The notes beneath the pieces are model-generated. The model had not been told where the DNA came from. It did no database searches and worked only from the letters and a program-made list of their open reading frames with translations. The position numbers and the translations under genes were made by a program. A stretch of DNA of 64,000 nucleotides. Origin: Rhizobium sp. BT04. GTDB taxonomy: Bacteria; Pseudomonadota; Alphaproteobacteria; Rhizobiales; Rhizobiaceae. Below are positions 1 to 9,067 of the stretch, in pieces (within the stretch, counting starts at the first letter, position 1; the number at the start of each line of letters is the position of its first letter). The DNA lies in the NCBI RefSeq assembly GCF_030053135.1, contig NZ_CP125651.1, forward strand, positions 558,001 to 622,000, written 5' to 3'.

Positions 1-596
1 TCGCCAACTCCCCTTCCTTCGAGGACAAGGCGGTTCTCGAATTCTTCCAGACCTCGGGCCGCAACCTGCTCAAGGCTGCGGCCGACGCCGGCGTGAAACA
101 TCACATCGCGCTCTCGATCGTCGGCATGGAGCGCCTTCAGGGCAGCGGCTACATGCGCGCCAAGATGGCCCAGGAACAGTTGATCAAGAGTTCCGGTATC
201 CCCTACACCATCGTGCACTCCACCCAGTTTCACGAATTCATGGCAGGCATCGCCCAGTCGGGCACATCAGGCCAGATGGTGCATTTGTCGCCGGCCTATG
301 TGCAGCCGATCGCCTCCGACGATGTCGCCGACGTCATGGCCGAGGTGGCGCTAGCGGCACCCGTTAACGGCACGATCGAAATCGGCGGGCCGGAGAAAGT
401 CCGCCTTACCGAAATCGTGACGCGCCTCTTCAAGGCGACGAACGATCCGCGCCAGGTCGTGGCCGATCCGCATGCCCGCTATTTCGGCGTCGAGCTCGAG
501 GACAACTCGCTCGTCACCGGAGCCAAGGCGAGGCTCGGCCGGATCCGCTTCGACGACTGGCTGAGCCGGCAGCCGCCGCAGAAAAAGAGCGCCTGA
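1..596 (+). CDS. NAD(P)-binding SDR / NmrA-like protein, 5' truncated by the window edge
   Basis: The reading frame is open from base 3, well before the first internal ATG at 93, so the true start lies outside the window. What remains is the C-terminal two thirds of an atypical short-chain dehydrogenase of the NmrA/NAD(P)H-binding kind. The stretch KHHIALSIVGMERL resembles the strand-helix region that follows the cofactor fold in this family, and IPYTIVHSTQFHEFM matches its substrate-domain entry. The N-terminal glycine-rich dinucleotide motif is not visible. The enzyme is cytosolic and its substrate is unknown. It lies 33 bp upstream of a secreted cupin gene on the same strand, so the two are probably cotranscribed. 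Family call is good; specific function is unknown. Confidence 0.8.
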   Translation, partial: ANSPSFEDKAVLEFFQTSGRNLLKAAADAGVKHHIALSIVGMERLQGSGYMRAKMAQEQLIKSSGIPYTIVHSTQFHEFMAGIAQSGTSGQMVHLSPAYVQPIASDDVADVMAEVALAAPVNGTIEIGGPEKVRLTEIVTRLFKATNDPRQVVADPHARYFGVELEDNSLVTGAKARLGRIRFDDWLSRQPPQKKSA

Positions 597-629
597 CGAT
601 CCATTTCCCATCAACTGAGGAGACCAGAC

Positions 630-1043
630 ATGCTCAGAAAAATGATCTCAGCGGCCACACTCGCCATTGTCCTTGCCGCCGGCACCCAGGCTCATGCCGC
701 CGGCGGCGACGCGAAGGTTCGCATCGTTTTCGACCAGAAGCTTCCCAACGTTCCCGGCAAGAGCATGCGGGCGGTGCTCGTCGAATATGGGCCGGGCGGC
801 TCGTCGCCCGGCCATACGCACCCGGCCTCGGCCTTCATCTATGCCACCGTTCTCGAAGGGGCGATCACCAGCAAGGTGAATGATGGGCCGGAGAAGGTTT
901 ATAAGGCAGGCGAAAGCTTTCCTGAATTTCCGGGCGATCATCATGCCGTCAGCAAGAACGCCAGCAAGACAAAGCCGGCGCGCCTGCTTGCGGTCTTTGT
1001 GCTGAACACCGACGAAAAAGAACTGACGACCGACGACAAGTGA
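630..1043 (+). CDS. exported cupin-domain protein
   Basis: A 137-residue protein. An N-terminal hydrophobic segment (about residues 5-23) ending AHA-A looks like a Sec signal peptide, so the mature protein is probably periplasmic. The rest is one small cupin barrel: the first motif contains GHTHPASAFIYATVLEG and the second contains FPGDHHAVSKN, giving the usual histidine metal ligands. The start is supported by the Shine-Dalgarno sequence gaggag about 8 bases upstream. It follows the SDR gene closely and a strong hairpin lies right after its stop. Small exported cupins of this kind have no fixed enzymatic role; it may bind a metal or small molecule. Confidence 0.85.
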   Translation: MLRKMISAATLAIVLAAGTQAHAAGGDAKVRIVFDQKLPNVPGKSMRAVLVEYGPGGSSPGHTHPASAFIYATVLEGAITSKVNDGPEKVYKAGESFPEFPGDHHAVSKNASKTKPARLLAVFVLNTDEKELTTDDK

Positions 1044-1053
1044 CCTCACACTC

Positions 1054-1076
1054 GATGCCCGGCGCCGCCGGGCATC
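1054..1076. terminator. bidirectional hairpin terminator between convergent genes
   Basis: A perfect 10-bp stem (gatgcccggc/gccgggcatc) with a 3-base loop sits between the stop of the cupin gene and the stop of the opposing PLP-enzyme gene. No long T-run follows on either strand, so termination may be partial. Confidence 0.65.
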
Positions 1077-1091
1077 GCTTCCTCCACCGCC

Positions 1092-2375
1092 TCAGGCCGC
1101 CTGCAATGCGATCTCCAGGTCGGCGATCAGATCATCCGGATGCTCGATGCCGATCGACAGCCGGATGGTCGATTCCAGAACGCCGATCCGCTCCCTGATA
1201 TCAGCGGGCACGCCGGAATGGGTCATCGTGGCCGGGTGGCTTGCGAGCGACTCCGTCCCCCCGAGGCTGACGGCGAGCTTGAAGACCTGGAGCGCGTTCA
1301 GGAATTTGAAGGAAGCCGGCTGGCCGCCGCGGATATCGAAGGAGAAGGTCGAGCCGGCGCCGGTGCATTGCGCGGTGAAGGTGCGCCCCAGCGGCGAATC
1401 CGGATCGTGGTAGGAGAGATAGTGAACCTTCTCGACCTTCGGGTGCTCGCGCAGGAAATCGGCAACGGCGCGTGCATTGTTGTTGGCCCGCTCCATGCGC
1501 AGCTGCAGCGTTTCCAGCGAGCGGCCGAGCATCCAGCAGGAATGCGGATCGAGCTGCGTGCCGATCGCGCCGCGCAGCGCCTTGACCTGCTTGACGACCG
1601 CCTTGCGGCCGAGAACCGCGCCGGCGATCAGATCGGAATGGCCGCCGACATATTTGGTCAGCGAATAGAGCGAGATATCGGCGCCGTGCTCGATCGGTCG
1701 CTGGAAGACCGGTCCGAGCAGGGTGTTGTCGCAGACGACGATCGGCGTATGCCCCTGCCTTGCGCCGATCGCATCGGCCACGCGCCGGATCATCGCGACA
1801 TCGACCAGGCTGTTGGTCGGGTTGGCGGGCGTCTCGATCAGGATGACGGAGACCCGGCCTTTGGCGACGGCCTCATCTGCTGCCTTCTGCACCGAGCCCT
1901 CGCTGACGCCGTCGGCAAAGCCGATGGCGGCGACGCCGAGATTCAGGAAGGTCTTGGCCAACAATGTCTCCGTCCCCCCGTAAAGCGGCTGCGAATGCAG
2001 GACCGCATCGCCCGGCCGGACGAAGGCGAGCAGCGTGGTGGCGATCGCCGCCATCCCTGAGGAAAACAGCACGCCGCTTTCCGTCCGCTCATAGACGGCG
2101 AGCCGATCCTCGACGATCTCGCTATTCGGATGATTGAAACGCGAATAGACGAGGCCCGCGCCCTTGCCCGCCGGCGGCTCGCGGCGGCCTGAGACGTAAT
2201 CGAAGAAGTCACGGCCATCCTCGGCGGAGTTGAAGACGAAAGTCGAGGTGAGGAATACCGGCGGCTTGACCGCCCCTTCCGAGAGTTCGGGATCGTAGCC
2301 GTAATTCAGCATCTGCGTTTCGGGATGCAGTGCATGATTGCCGATATGGGTTTTGGAAGGATGCGGGGCCGTCAT
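1092..2375 (-). CDS. cystathionine gamma-synthase family PLP enzyme (trans-sulfuration family)
   Basis: A 427-residue fold-type I PLP enzyme of the Cys/Met metabolism family, which performs gamma- or beta-elimination or replacement on sulfur amino acids. The Schiff-base lysine is Lys241 in [19 protein letters not shown]. Other family signatures are [17 protein letters not shown] near residue 77, [11 protein letters not shown], and the cofactor-side aspartate in [10 protein letters not shown]. The ATG at 2373-2375 is chosen because ggagacg lies just upstream; the frame continues further upstream only as the shadow of the next gene. The family cannot be resolved by eye into synthase, cystathionine gamma-lyase or methionine gamma-lyase. 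The longer N-terminus resembles the variant usually annotated simply as cystathionine gamma-synthase family. It is cytosolic. Confidence 0.88.
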   Translation of the reverse strand: MTAPHPSKTHIGNHALHPETQMLNYGYDPELSEGAVKPPVFLTSTFVFNSAEDGRDFFDYVSGRREPPAGKGAGLVYSRFNHPNSEIVEDRLAVYERTESGVLFSSGMAAIATTLLAFVRPGDAVLHSQPLYGGTETLLAKTFLNLGVAAIGFADGVSEGSVQKAADEAVAKGRVSVILIETPANPTNSLVDVAMIRRVADAIGARQGHTPIVVCDNTLLGPVFQRPIEHGADISLYSLTKYVGGHSDLIAGAVLGRKAVVKQVKALRGAIGTQLDPHSCWMLGRSLETLQLRMERANNNARAVADFLREHPKVEKVHYLSYHDPDSPLGRTFTAQCTGAGSTFSFDIRGGQPASFKFLNALQVFKLAVSLGGTESLASHPATMTHSGVPADIRERIGVLESTIRLSIGIEHPDDLIADLEIALQAA

Positions 2376-2461
2376 GATCGTCTCCTCTGTCGGGATTGCC
2401 CAGGGATAAACTACATCAAAACTGCACTGGAGGAGCAATGATCGATGCCGCTCCTTAACGG

Positions 2462-3532
2462 TTAGCCCACGGTCTCGCCCAAAGTGTCCGCAACATAGGC
2501 GCCACGCGCGCCCATCGGCAGTGGGGGTCCCGTCGTTGTGTCCTTCGCGGTCTGATGTTCCAGTTCGGCGTTGAGTTCTGCGCCGATGACGAGAATGACG
2601 ACGGAAAGCCAGATCCAGACGAGGAAACCGATCAGCGCCCCGAGCGTGCCGTAGGTCGCATTGTAATTGGCGAAATGATCGAGGTAGAAGGAAAAGCCGA
2701 GGGACATGGCGGCCCATGCGACCGTCGTCAGAACCGCGCCCCAGGTCATCCAGCGAAGCTTGGCAGGCTGCCGACTGGGACCGAAGCGATAGATCGACGT
2801 CACCGCCACCGCAACGACGAGCAGAAGCAGCGGCCACCGCAGGAGAAGTGCCATGTGCTCCTTGAATTGATCGAGCCAGAGATAGGAAAGCACGACCGGC
2901 ATCACCCCGATGAGCACGACCATGACAATCGTCAACAGCATGGCACACAGCGTGAAACACAGAGCGATCAGGTTCAGCCGGACCAATCCCCGCTTCTCGG
3001 TCTCCTCATAGGCGACGTTCATCACGTCGAAGATCGCCAGCGTGCCGCTATGCGTGCTCCAGAGCGCAATGCCGAGACCGACGAAGAAAGTGATGCCGAG
3101 CGCACTGTCGCGCCGATTGACGAGTTCCTTGATCTGGTCGGCCAGCAGATCGAAGGCTCCCGGCGGCATGAGCACCGCCAGTTCACGCAGGTGTTCGGAT
3201 ATGGTGATCGGATCGGCAACCAGCCCGTAGAGGGCGACCAAGGCCGCCATCGCCGGAAACAGCGCCAGCAGCAGATAAAAGGTCACACCCGCGGCAATCA
3301 GCGTCACCCGGTCGTCCAACACTTCACGGTAAAGGCGCCAGAACACATCGCGAAGACCCGGGAATGGTATCGCCTCGGGCACGGCGGCGTTGCGCCCGTG
3401 AGCGTCCTCCGCCCTGCCGGCCACCGCCGGCGGGCCGGCCTGCCTTGCCTGCATCAACACAAATGCCCCGACCGCTGCGGCCATCATCGCGGCCGCGATG
3501 GAGAACCTCTTGAGCGGGAGCACGTCTGCCAT
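2462..3532 (-). CDS. YihY/BrkB family inner-membrane protein
   Basis: A 356-residue polytopic membrane protein of the YihY/virulence factor BrkB family (once called RNase BN in error). The hallmark is the run [19 protein letters not shown] followed by [20 protein letters not shown], then five or six further hydrophobic segments, including [20 protein letters not shown] near the end. An extra hydrophobic helix (residues 8-24) precedes the family domain. The start is placed at MADVLPLK, which has gatagggta upstream; the frame could extend 47 codons further, but that part is proline- and serine-rich with no family similarity. The molecular role of the family is not established. It lies 86 bp upstream of the PLP-enzyme gene on the same strand. 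Confidence 0.85.
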   Translation of the reverse strand: MADVLPLKRFSIAAAMMAAAVGAFVLMQARQAGPPAVAGRAEDAHGRNAAVPEAIPFPGLRDVFWRLYREVLDDRVTLIAAGVTFYLLLALFPAMAALVALYGLVADPITISEHLRELAVLMPPGAFDLLADQIKELVNRRDSALGITFFVGLGIALWSTHSGTLAIFDVMNVAYEETEKRGLVRLNLIALCFTLCAMLLTIVMVVLIGVMPVVLSYLWLDQFKEHMALLLRWPLLLLVVAVAVTSIYRFGPSRQPAKLRWMTWGAVLTTVAWAAMSLGFSFYLDHFANYNATYGTLGALIGFLVWIWLSVVILVIGAELNAELEHQTAKDTTTGPPLPMGARGAYVADTLGETVG

Positions 3533-3536
3533 TACC

Positions 3537-3566
3537 CTATCCTCTGATTTGCTATCCTCTGATTTG
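3537..3566. repeat. 15-bp tandem duplication upstream of the YihY gene
   Basis: The 15-base unit ctatcctctgatttg occurs twice in direct succession immediately upstream of the chosen start of the YihY/BrkB gene. On the coding (minus) strand it contributes an AGGATAG purine block near the ribosome binding site. Confidence 0.7.
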
Positions 3567-4226
3567 CTGGGTGGATAACGCGGGGTGTCGCAAAAGGATG
3601 CAAGCCGTTGCTTTCTCGCACGGTTTGGGTTCGGGGGAGGGCGATTGGAGCCCACGGCGCCATAGAAGGCCAAGACTTCGCAGATTTCAATCCGCTGATT
3701 TTATTGAGTTTCCTACCCAATACGGAACCGAACACGGACTTTAGTTTCGTTACTGCTGCGGGAGGGATATTTCGACACCCGTCGGCAGCGCCGCGAAATG
3801 ATGGGGCCAGAGGCGAAAATGGCATGTCAGACGCCTTTTCAGATCTGGAATTCGGTCAGCCCCATCCTACTTTCGCACCCGCCAGTGACTGGCGCCAAGC
3901 ATCCGGCGGCTGTTGAGAGCACGACAAACAAACCGAACGGAGCTGCCCTTAACAATAGCGCCGGCGGCAACGGCCAGCGATGGCGGCTGCCGTTATTCCC
4001 CGCCAAATTGGCCACCGCAACGAACCGGCTGCCTCATCCGAAGCCCGCGACAATCCCATCGCCCAAGCTCGCCGCTGCCAATGACCACTCGGCGGAGAAC
4101 GGCTCGGATCGCGGCAGTGCATTGGCATCGGCCGAAGACGAAGCGCCGTCGCTCGATCGCCCAATTGTCCGCGGACAACTGGCCCCATCTCTGATCCAAC
4201 AACAGGCGCGAAGCAATGCCGCGCGC
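3567..4226. other. non-coding stretch, no recognisable gene
   Basis: About 660 bp upstream of the YihY gene. Several overlapping open frames exist on both strands, up to 149 codons from 3798, but their predicted proteins are low-complexity (Ala/Asn/Pro-rich), show no family motif and have no ribosome binding site. I see one perfect palindrome at 4165-4178, listed separately, and otherwise nothing. Confidence 0.5.
4165..4178. repeat. palindrome ttgtccgcggacaa, copy 1
   Basis: A perfect 14-bp palindrome in non-coding DNA. Identical copies are at 5486-5499 and 5778-5791, and a degenerate copy (attgtccgcggatg) is at 4532-4545. Copies fall at or near the edges of the REP-like repeat blocks. Confidence 0.75.
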
Positions 4227-4524
4227 GCCAAGAGAGCCTCAAACTGAGGCGCCCCGCAGGGCCTCGCAAGGAGCAGCGTTGGAGCGCCCCCTTCGAGGCT
4301 CCGGCCTCCGGCCTGCGCGCCCAGGATGAGGTATGTTGGAGGACGCCCTCAATAGGGAACCTTGGACGATGCTGCCCCTCAACAGAAAGTCAGGAATCTG
4401 CGCCTCGGTGCCCAGCCCTGCAGATGGTGGCGCGGCCACTGAAGCCGGACCAGCGCCCAAGAGAGCCTCATCCCGAGGCGCCCGCAGGGGCCTCGAGGGA
4501 CGAGGCGGGTGCGCCAAAGATTGA

Positions 4525-5163
<639 letters not shown>

Positions 5164-5485
5164 GGTGCCCCGCAGGGGGCCTCGAAGGACGGGGCTGGCG
5201 CATCCACGTCGATGAACGCAAGGAGCAGCGCCGAAGCGCGCCTTCGAGGCTCCGGCCTTTGGCCCACAACCTCAGGATCAGGCGCTGGAGGCTGCCGCCT
5301 TCAATAGGGAGCCTTGGACAATGCCGCTCCTCAACAGAAAGTCAGGAACCTGCGCCTCGGTGCCCGGCGCCGCAGATTGTGGCTCGGCCACTGAAGTTGG
5401 ACCAGCGCCCAAGGGAGCCTCATCCTGAGGCGCCCCGCACGGGCCTCGAAGGGCGAGGCGGGTGCGTCAGAGGTTGATTATCCAA

Positions 5486-5499
5486 TTGTCCGCGGACAA
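5486..5499. repeat. palindrome ttgtccgcggacaa, copy 2
   Basis: A perfect 14-bp palindrome identical to the copies at 4165 and 5778, at the end of the second REP-like block and preceded by ggttgattatcc. The degenerate copy at 4532 follows a similar ttgatcatcc, so the palindrome belongs to the repeated block. Confidence 0.75.
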
Positions 5500-5777
5500 C
5501 TCACCGAATGCGCCACGTCCAACTTCCAAAAGGGCCTCACCTTGGGTGCTGCGCAAGAGGCCTTTGAGGACAAGGCGGGTGCACCGGCGTCTGATGAATG
5601 CAAGGAGCAGCACTGCGACGTGTCCCTGCGAGGCTCCGGCCTTCGGCCTACCCAGCTCGGGATTAGGAGTCTTGGAGAATGCCGGCTCTCAATAAGCGGC
5701 GTTGGGGTGGCGTCAGAGGTTGATCATTGCAACGAGCGGCCCGCCGGTTTTAGGAATGAGCGGTCGCCTGGCGCAAG

Positions 5778-5791
5778 TTGTCCGCGGACAA
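5778..5791. repeat. palindrome ttgtccgcggacaa, copy 3
   Basis: The third perfect copy of the 14-bp palindrome, shortly after the third, shorter repeat block. Its flanks differ from the other two, so the palindrome itself is the conserved element. Confidence 0.75.
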
Positions 5792-5892
5792 CGCGGCACC
5801 GAAACCGGCCACGCGCCATAGTCAGAGGCCGCGCCCAATTCAAGTTTCCTCCAGCCTCACCCGCCATGCGACCCAACCGACAAGCTTGAATC

Positions 5893-6035
5893 TGCCGCAG
5901 TGCGGCATTACCTCATGGCGAACCGAAGCACTTGACCCCTTCGGAGCCGCTTCGGTCCGACGGACAGCATTCCCCCTCCCAGGCTGTCGGTCACTCTCGA
6001 AGCCCGGCGCCCCTCTCCCGCGCCGGGCTTTCGTT
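5893..6035 (+). ncRNA. candidate small RNA with C/U-rich loops
   Basis: No credible gene lies here, yet the stretch ends in a strong intrinsic terminator and is full of hairpins: tgccgcagtgcggca (5893-5907), ccgaag/cttcgg (5923-5944), and gacagc/gctgtc (5963-5988), whose loop is attccccctcccag. The terminator loop is also C/U-rich (ccctctccc). Short alphaproteobacterial sRNAs with several hairpins and CCUCC-type loops complementary to Shine-Dalgarno sequences are known (for example the alpha-r14 type). Placement in that class is inference from the loops and architecture only. The 5' end is uncertain, anywhere from 5890 to 5925. Confidence 0.4.
6002..6028 (+). terminator. intrinsic terminator without an upstream gene
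   Basis: A 9-bp GC-rich stem (gcccggcgc/gcgccgggc) with a 9-base loop, followed by tttcgttatttt. It has the form of a rho-independent terminator on the plus strand, but the nearest plus-strand sequence upstream is non-coding, which is why a small RNA is proposed. Confidence 0.75.
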
Positions 6036-6188
6036 ATTTTGACGAACCACCGTCATCGCGGAACAGGCGCCGCCCAGCTTCTCCATTCCTGTCGCCCAGG
6101 CCCTCAAATGAAATGCCTGGACAACCGGCTGCCCAATAATTGCCCGCATCGTCAATCTGCGCCGTCGTCAGCCCATGGCGGTGAATGT

Positions 6189-7080
6189 TCAGGCATCGTC
6201 ATAGCAGAGCGCCCATTGGTCGCCGACATACCAGCAGCGTCCTATCGGCGGCTCCTTGTTCCAGAGCAGGCTTTTGATGAACTCGATGCCGCCGCGTTTG
6301 AACGCGGCCGTCAGCTTCTCCACCTCGCTCTCGTCGATCGTCAATCCACCATTGGCGCAGACGAAATAAGCATTGCCGATCCAGCGCGCCGCAAATCCAG
6401 TCGCGCCGCGCTCGATACGAAGTGCGGCGCCATGGGATGCATGACGACCACCATTCGACGGCCGGGCCGGGCGCGGCACGCCGAGTGGCAGCACCAGGCG
6501 ACCTCCGGGCCGCAGCCTTTCGATCCAGGACGCCGCAGGACGCCCGACGGCGAAATTCACGTAGATCGCATCGACCTCTTGCTGCGGCCATTGACTGCCG
6601 TCGGCGGTGACGACGCTGACATTGGCCCGATCGGCAAGCGCTGCTTGCGCGTGGCCGGCCAGATCGGGATCCATCTCGACGGCATGGACATGACCGGTGG
6701 CGCCCACCAGCTCCGCGAGAATGGCGCTGTAATAACCCGTGCCGGCACCGATATGCGCAATGCGATCACCAATTTGAACATCCAGTTCTGCGAGCAGCCG
6801 GGCATGCAGCGACGGACTGCCATTGTTGACGCCCTTGTCGGGCTGCAGAGCAAACAGCACATCCTGATAGGCCAGAACCAGATCAGAGGAGAGCAGGGGG
6901 CGATATCCCCCGCCCAGATTGGCGATCTGCCATGGCGGCGGGCAGGAATTTTTCGCGAGGGACGACGGCAAAGGCAGCTTCGATCCGCGGGTTCGTCGTT
7001 GCCGCGGTTGCCACCACCTGATGGGCGTAAGCGCGGCGGATCAACGCAAGTTCCTCGGCGGTGAACATCGCAGTCGGCAT
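6189..7080 (-). pseudogene. protein-L-isoaspartate O-methyltransferase-like gene with one frameshift
   Basis: The start is ATG at 7078-7080 with ggaggttagtc just upstream. The first part encodes MPTAMFTAEELALIRRAYAH and reads to RIEAAFAVVPREKFL. Similarity then jumps to another frame at about 6943, where PPPWQIANLGGGYRPLLSSD continues to the stop at 6189. Removing one C from a CCC run on the coding strand would restore a continuous reading. The second part has the SAM-binding motif IAHIGAGTGYYSAILAELVG, the acidic loop VHAVEMDPDL and the late motif LRPGGRLVLPLG. If intact it would be a protein of about 295 residues of the PCMT-like methyltransferase family that may methylate damaged aspartyl residues. 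It is either a genuine frameshift or a sequencing error in a short homopolymer. Confidence 0.75.
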
Positions 7081-7375
7081 GACTAACCTCCGGATATGGC
7101 TTTTGGCGATCTGTTCCGTTTCTTGGGCCTTTGCGTGCTGCAGATCGATCCATCGATGCCTCATCACCATCGATAGCGCGGGGCAGCAGCCTCAAACAGC
7201 GGGCATTTGTGACGGAAGTTAAACGCGATTTTGTTTCCCTTGCAGAAAACTACGTTGTTACGTCATACGCTTAATATAGCCGGGGCAATTCGAACCCGTC
7301 ACTGGACATCACTGACCTGCAAGCAGGCCGCACCGGCCTGCCGCGTTGACCTCTTCCTATAACGCCGTCGGTGCC
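7081..7375. other. intergenic region upstream of the methyltransferase-like gene
   Basis: About 295 bp between two minus-strand genes. It should hold the promoter of the methyltransferase-like gene. An AT-richer part with acgttgttacgtcatacgc lies at about 7252-7270. A hairpin (gcaggcc/ggcctgc, 7324-7342) lies about 35 bp beyond the stop of the GNAT gene and could end its transcript, but it has no T-run. A fragment resembling a tRNA T-loop (ggttcgaat on the minus strand) does not fold as a tRNA. Confidence 0.4.
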
Positions 7376-7885
7376 TCAGGCGTCGGCCGTCGTGTGATGC
7401 CCGGCGCCGACGCTGAAACGTTTCTTGATCCGGTCGACCGGCGTCCCATCCAGAAGTGGAACCTGGAGCAGCCTGTCATAGGTCTCAAAGCCCATCTTCG
7501 CGTAATAGCCAAGTCCGCTGACATTGTCGGCGCGGATGGTCGCATTGATGAATTCGAGCCCGAGCTCTTTCGCCGCCGCCTTTGTCGCAGGAAAAAGCGC
7601 GCTGCCGACGCCTACGGTCTTCGGGTTCATACGGGCAAAGGTCGCAATGTCGGCGAAGCCTTTTGGCGGATCACCGTATAAGCTCAGCGATTGAAAGCCG
7701 ACCAGCGACTGGTCGTGCTCTGCAACATGGCAGACAAGAGGAAACTTGCCGTCGATGAACCAATCGGCGAACTCGGCGGCCGAAAGCGGGGTCTCGAGCG
7801 CGGTCGTTCCCCCGGCTCGGATGATCTCGTTCAGGAGAGCGCTCAATTCCTCGGCGTCGGAGGAGACGGCGTTTCGAATATGCAT
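7376..7885 (-). CDS. GNAT family N-acetyltransferase
   Basis: A 169-residue single-domain acyltransferase. The N-terminal MHIRNAVSSDAEELSALLNE is typical of GNAT strand 1 and helix 1. The acetyl-CoA pyrophosphate-binding motif appears as NPKTVGVGSALFPATKAAA (about residues 87-105), a variant of the R/Q-x-x-G-x-G/A signature. The late motif VSGLGYYAKMGFETYDR matches the common N-x-x-x-x-x-Y-x-K-x-G-F ending. It resembles the sub-group often annotated as phosphinothricin- or L-amino-acid-type acetyltransferases, but the substrate cannot be read from sequence. It is cytosolic and transcribed alone. Confidence 0.85.
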   Translation of the reverse strand: MHIRNAVSSDAEELSALLNEIIRAGGTTALETPLSAAEFADWFIDGKFPLVCHVAEHDQSLVGFQSLSLYGDPPKGFADIATFARMNPKTVGVGSALFPATKAAAKELGLEFINATIRADNVSGLGYYAKMGFETYDRLLQVPLLDGTPVDRIKKRFSVGAGHHTTADA

Positions 7886-8001
7886 GTCTTGGCTACCTCA
7901 TTGTCAACCAACAACCTATCGGCGAGATCCAGAGATGACAAGTCGCCAGTTCGTCCGCCGGGATGAGGTATCGTCACGCCCGACATCATCAATTCCGAAT
8001 T

Positions 8002-8304
8002 GGAATCATCGAGCGCCAGCGGATGTCGCTCGGGCGGGCCGAAGAGGTCATCGATGCGGATATGGAATTCCACACCCGCATCGCCCAGATCTCAGGCAAT
8101 CCGATCTAGGTCGCCGTCAGCGAGGCCATGCTTGCCTGGCTGAAGGAATATCATACCGAGATGCTGATCTGGACCGGCAAGGAAAAGTTCACGCACGCCG
8201 AACACGACGAAATCGTCGATCGCCTCGAAGCCAACGACATCGACGGCTCCGAGATGGCGCTCCTCAAGCATCTCGAGCGCTCGCGAGCGCTTTACGCCAA
8301 GTAA
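8002..8304 (+). pseudogene. GntR/FadR-type regulator remnant (FCD domain) with internal stop
   Basis: Only the C-terminal ligand-binding (FCD) part of a GntR-family regulator remains. It reads RMSLGRAEEVIDADMEFHTR and IAQISGNPI, then an in-frame TAG at 8107-8109. The same frame resumes with VAVSEAMLAWLKEYHTEM and HAEHDEIVDRLEANDIDGSE, ending HLERSRALYAK at TAA 8302. D-x-x-F-H and the later E/H-x-x-I metal-site pattern of FCD domains are recognisable. The winged-helix DNA-binding half is absent upstream. The gene is non-functional as a regulator. Confidence 0.8.
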
Positions 8305-8372
8305 TCACCAACTCCCCGCTTGAGCGGCATGCCTTTCATCCTCTTAGCCGCACTGCGGCTTTCGAGCGCGAG

Positions 8373-8412
8373 AGAGCATTTGTCGGCAGCAACGGAACAA
8401 TGCTCTGCCGAC
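8373..8412. repeat. two interleaved inverted repeats (possible pseudoknot or switch)
   Basis: Arm A agagcatt (8373-8380) pairs with aatgctct (8399-8406). Arm B gtcggcag (8382-8389) pairs with ctgccgac (8405-8412). The A and B pairs interlock and share two bases, so they form either alternative hairpins or a pseudoknot. The A arms equal the ends of a RIME1 half-palindrome (compare 57671), so this may instead be a degraded element. It lies about 50 bp upstream of the small exported-protein gene. Confidence 0.5.
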
Positions 8413-8463
8413 GAGGTTGTGGATAGGCCAAACACGCAACGATCCCCAAAGGAGGACACCCAG

Positions 8464-8784
8464 ATGCGTATGAAACTCGTAGCAGCTTCGCTTTTTGCCC
8501 TCGGCATGGCCACCTCGGCTTTCGCCCAGTCCAACCCAGCGCCGGCCGGCGCCACGATCGACAAGAACCAGGCCGATCAGGGCGGTGGCGCGAGCGGCGA
8601 CATGAAGGCCAAGAAGCCGATGGCGACGGATACCACCACGACAGGCTCCACCACCGGCGGCGCGATGAAAATGGACAAGACCAAGTGCCCCAATCCGGTT
8701 AACAATTCCGCCAACCTCCAGACGCAGGGCGGCACCAGCAACGCCACGCCGATGGACGAGGCCTGTGCAGCCCATAACAACTGA
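8464..8784 (+). CDS. small exported protein of unknown function
   Basis: A 106-residue protein with a clear Sec signal peptide: MRMKLVAASLFALGMATSAF, then AQ. The mature part is low-complexity and polar (repeated Thr, Gly, Met-Lys pairs) with two cysteines near the C-terminus (TKCPNPVNNS and DEACAAHNN) that could form one disulfide. The start is chosen at the ATG with aaaggagg 8 bases upstream, and a textbook terminator follows. Similar short exported proteins are common in Rhizobiaceae, but I do not recognise a named family. It is probably periplasmic. Confidence 0.8.
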   Translation: MRMKLVAASLFALGMATSAFAQSNPAPAGATIDKNQADQGGGASGDMKAKKPMATDTTTTGSTTGGAMKMDKTKCPNPVNNSANLQTQGGTSNATPMDEACAAHNN

Positions 8785-8797
8785 TCAGCTCACCAGC

Positions 8798-8822
8798 AAA
8801 ACCCCGCTTCGGCGGGGTTTTT
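8798..8822 (+). terminator. intrinsic terminator of the small exported-protein gene
   Basis: The stem aaaaccccgc/gcggggtttt closes on the tetraloop ttcg and runs into a run of five T residues on the plus strand. It begins 13 bp after the stop codon. Confidence 0.9.
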
Positions 8823-8877
8823 GCGGACTGCATCCGGCAACGCAGGCCAAATCGGCGAGGAGAAACTGAAGCACTGA

Positions 8878-9012
8878 CTATCTGCGCAATAGCGCGACAA
8901 GCGATACCGGCATTTCGACCGCGAAGAAATTCATTGCCGCACCGATAATAATCACCCACACGGCAATGACGAAAATGAGGGCTGCGATCCTGATTTCTAC
9001 TGGCCCCAGCAT
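8878..9012 (-). CDS. 44-residue single-pass membrane protein
   Basis: A short open frame beginning MLGPVEIRIAAL and ending VALLRR. Its centre (about residues 9-32) is a long hydrophobic run, FVIAVWVIIIGAAMNFF, typical of one transmembrane helix, with a charged residue before it and two arginines at the very end. A purine-rich ggggggg tract lies about 6 bases upstream of the ATG. The composition is far from random for this GC-rich DNA, which supports a real gene. The role is unknown. Confidence 0.55.
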   Translation of the reverse strand: MLGPVEIRIAALIFVIAVWVIIIGAAMNFFAVEMPVSLVALLRR

Positions 9013-9067
9013 ATGCGTCCCCCCCCGAGACCAACCTTCATTACCCCTCGCGCAAATTCGCTATGCG

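Noticed and set aside
1140..2060. Long plus-strand open frame (306 codons) over the PLP-enzyme gene
   Set aside because: It is the antisense shadow of a clear family member in GC-rich DNA and has no ribosome site or motif; the same holds for the 330-codon frame at 2555 and the 725-codon antisense frame at 52910.
3798..4247. 149-codon plus-strand frame upstream of the REP-like array
   Set aside because: It is low-complexity, lacks a ribosome site and family motif, and contains the 14-bp palindrome; other frames are equally open.
7270..7345. Possible tRNA (T-loop-like ggttcgaat on the minus strand)
   Set aside because: The flanking bases do not form a T-stem, and no acceptor or anticodon stems are found.
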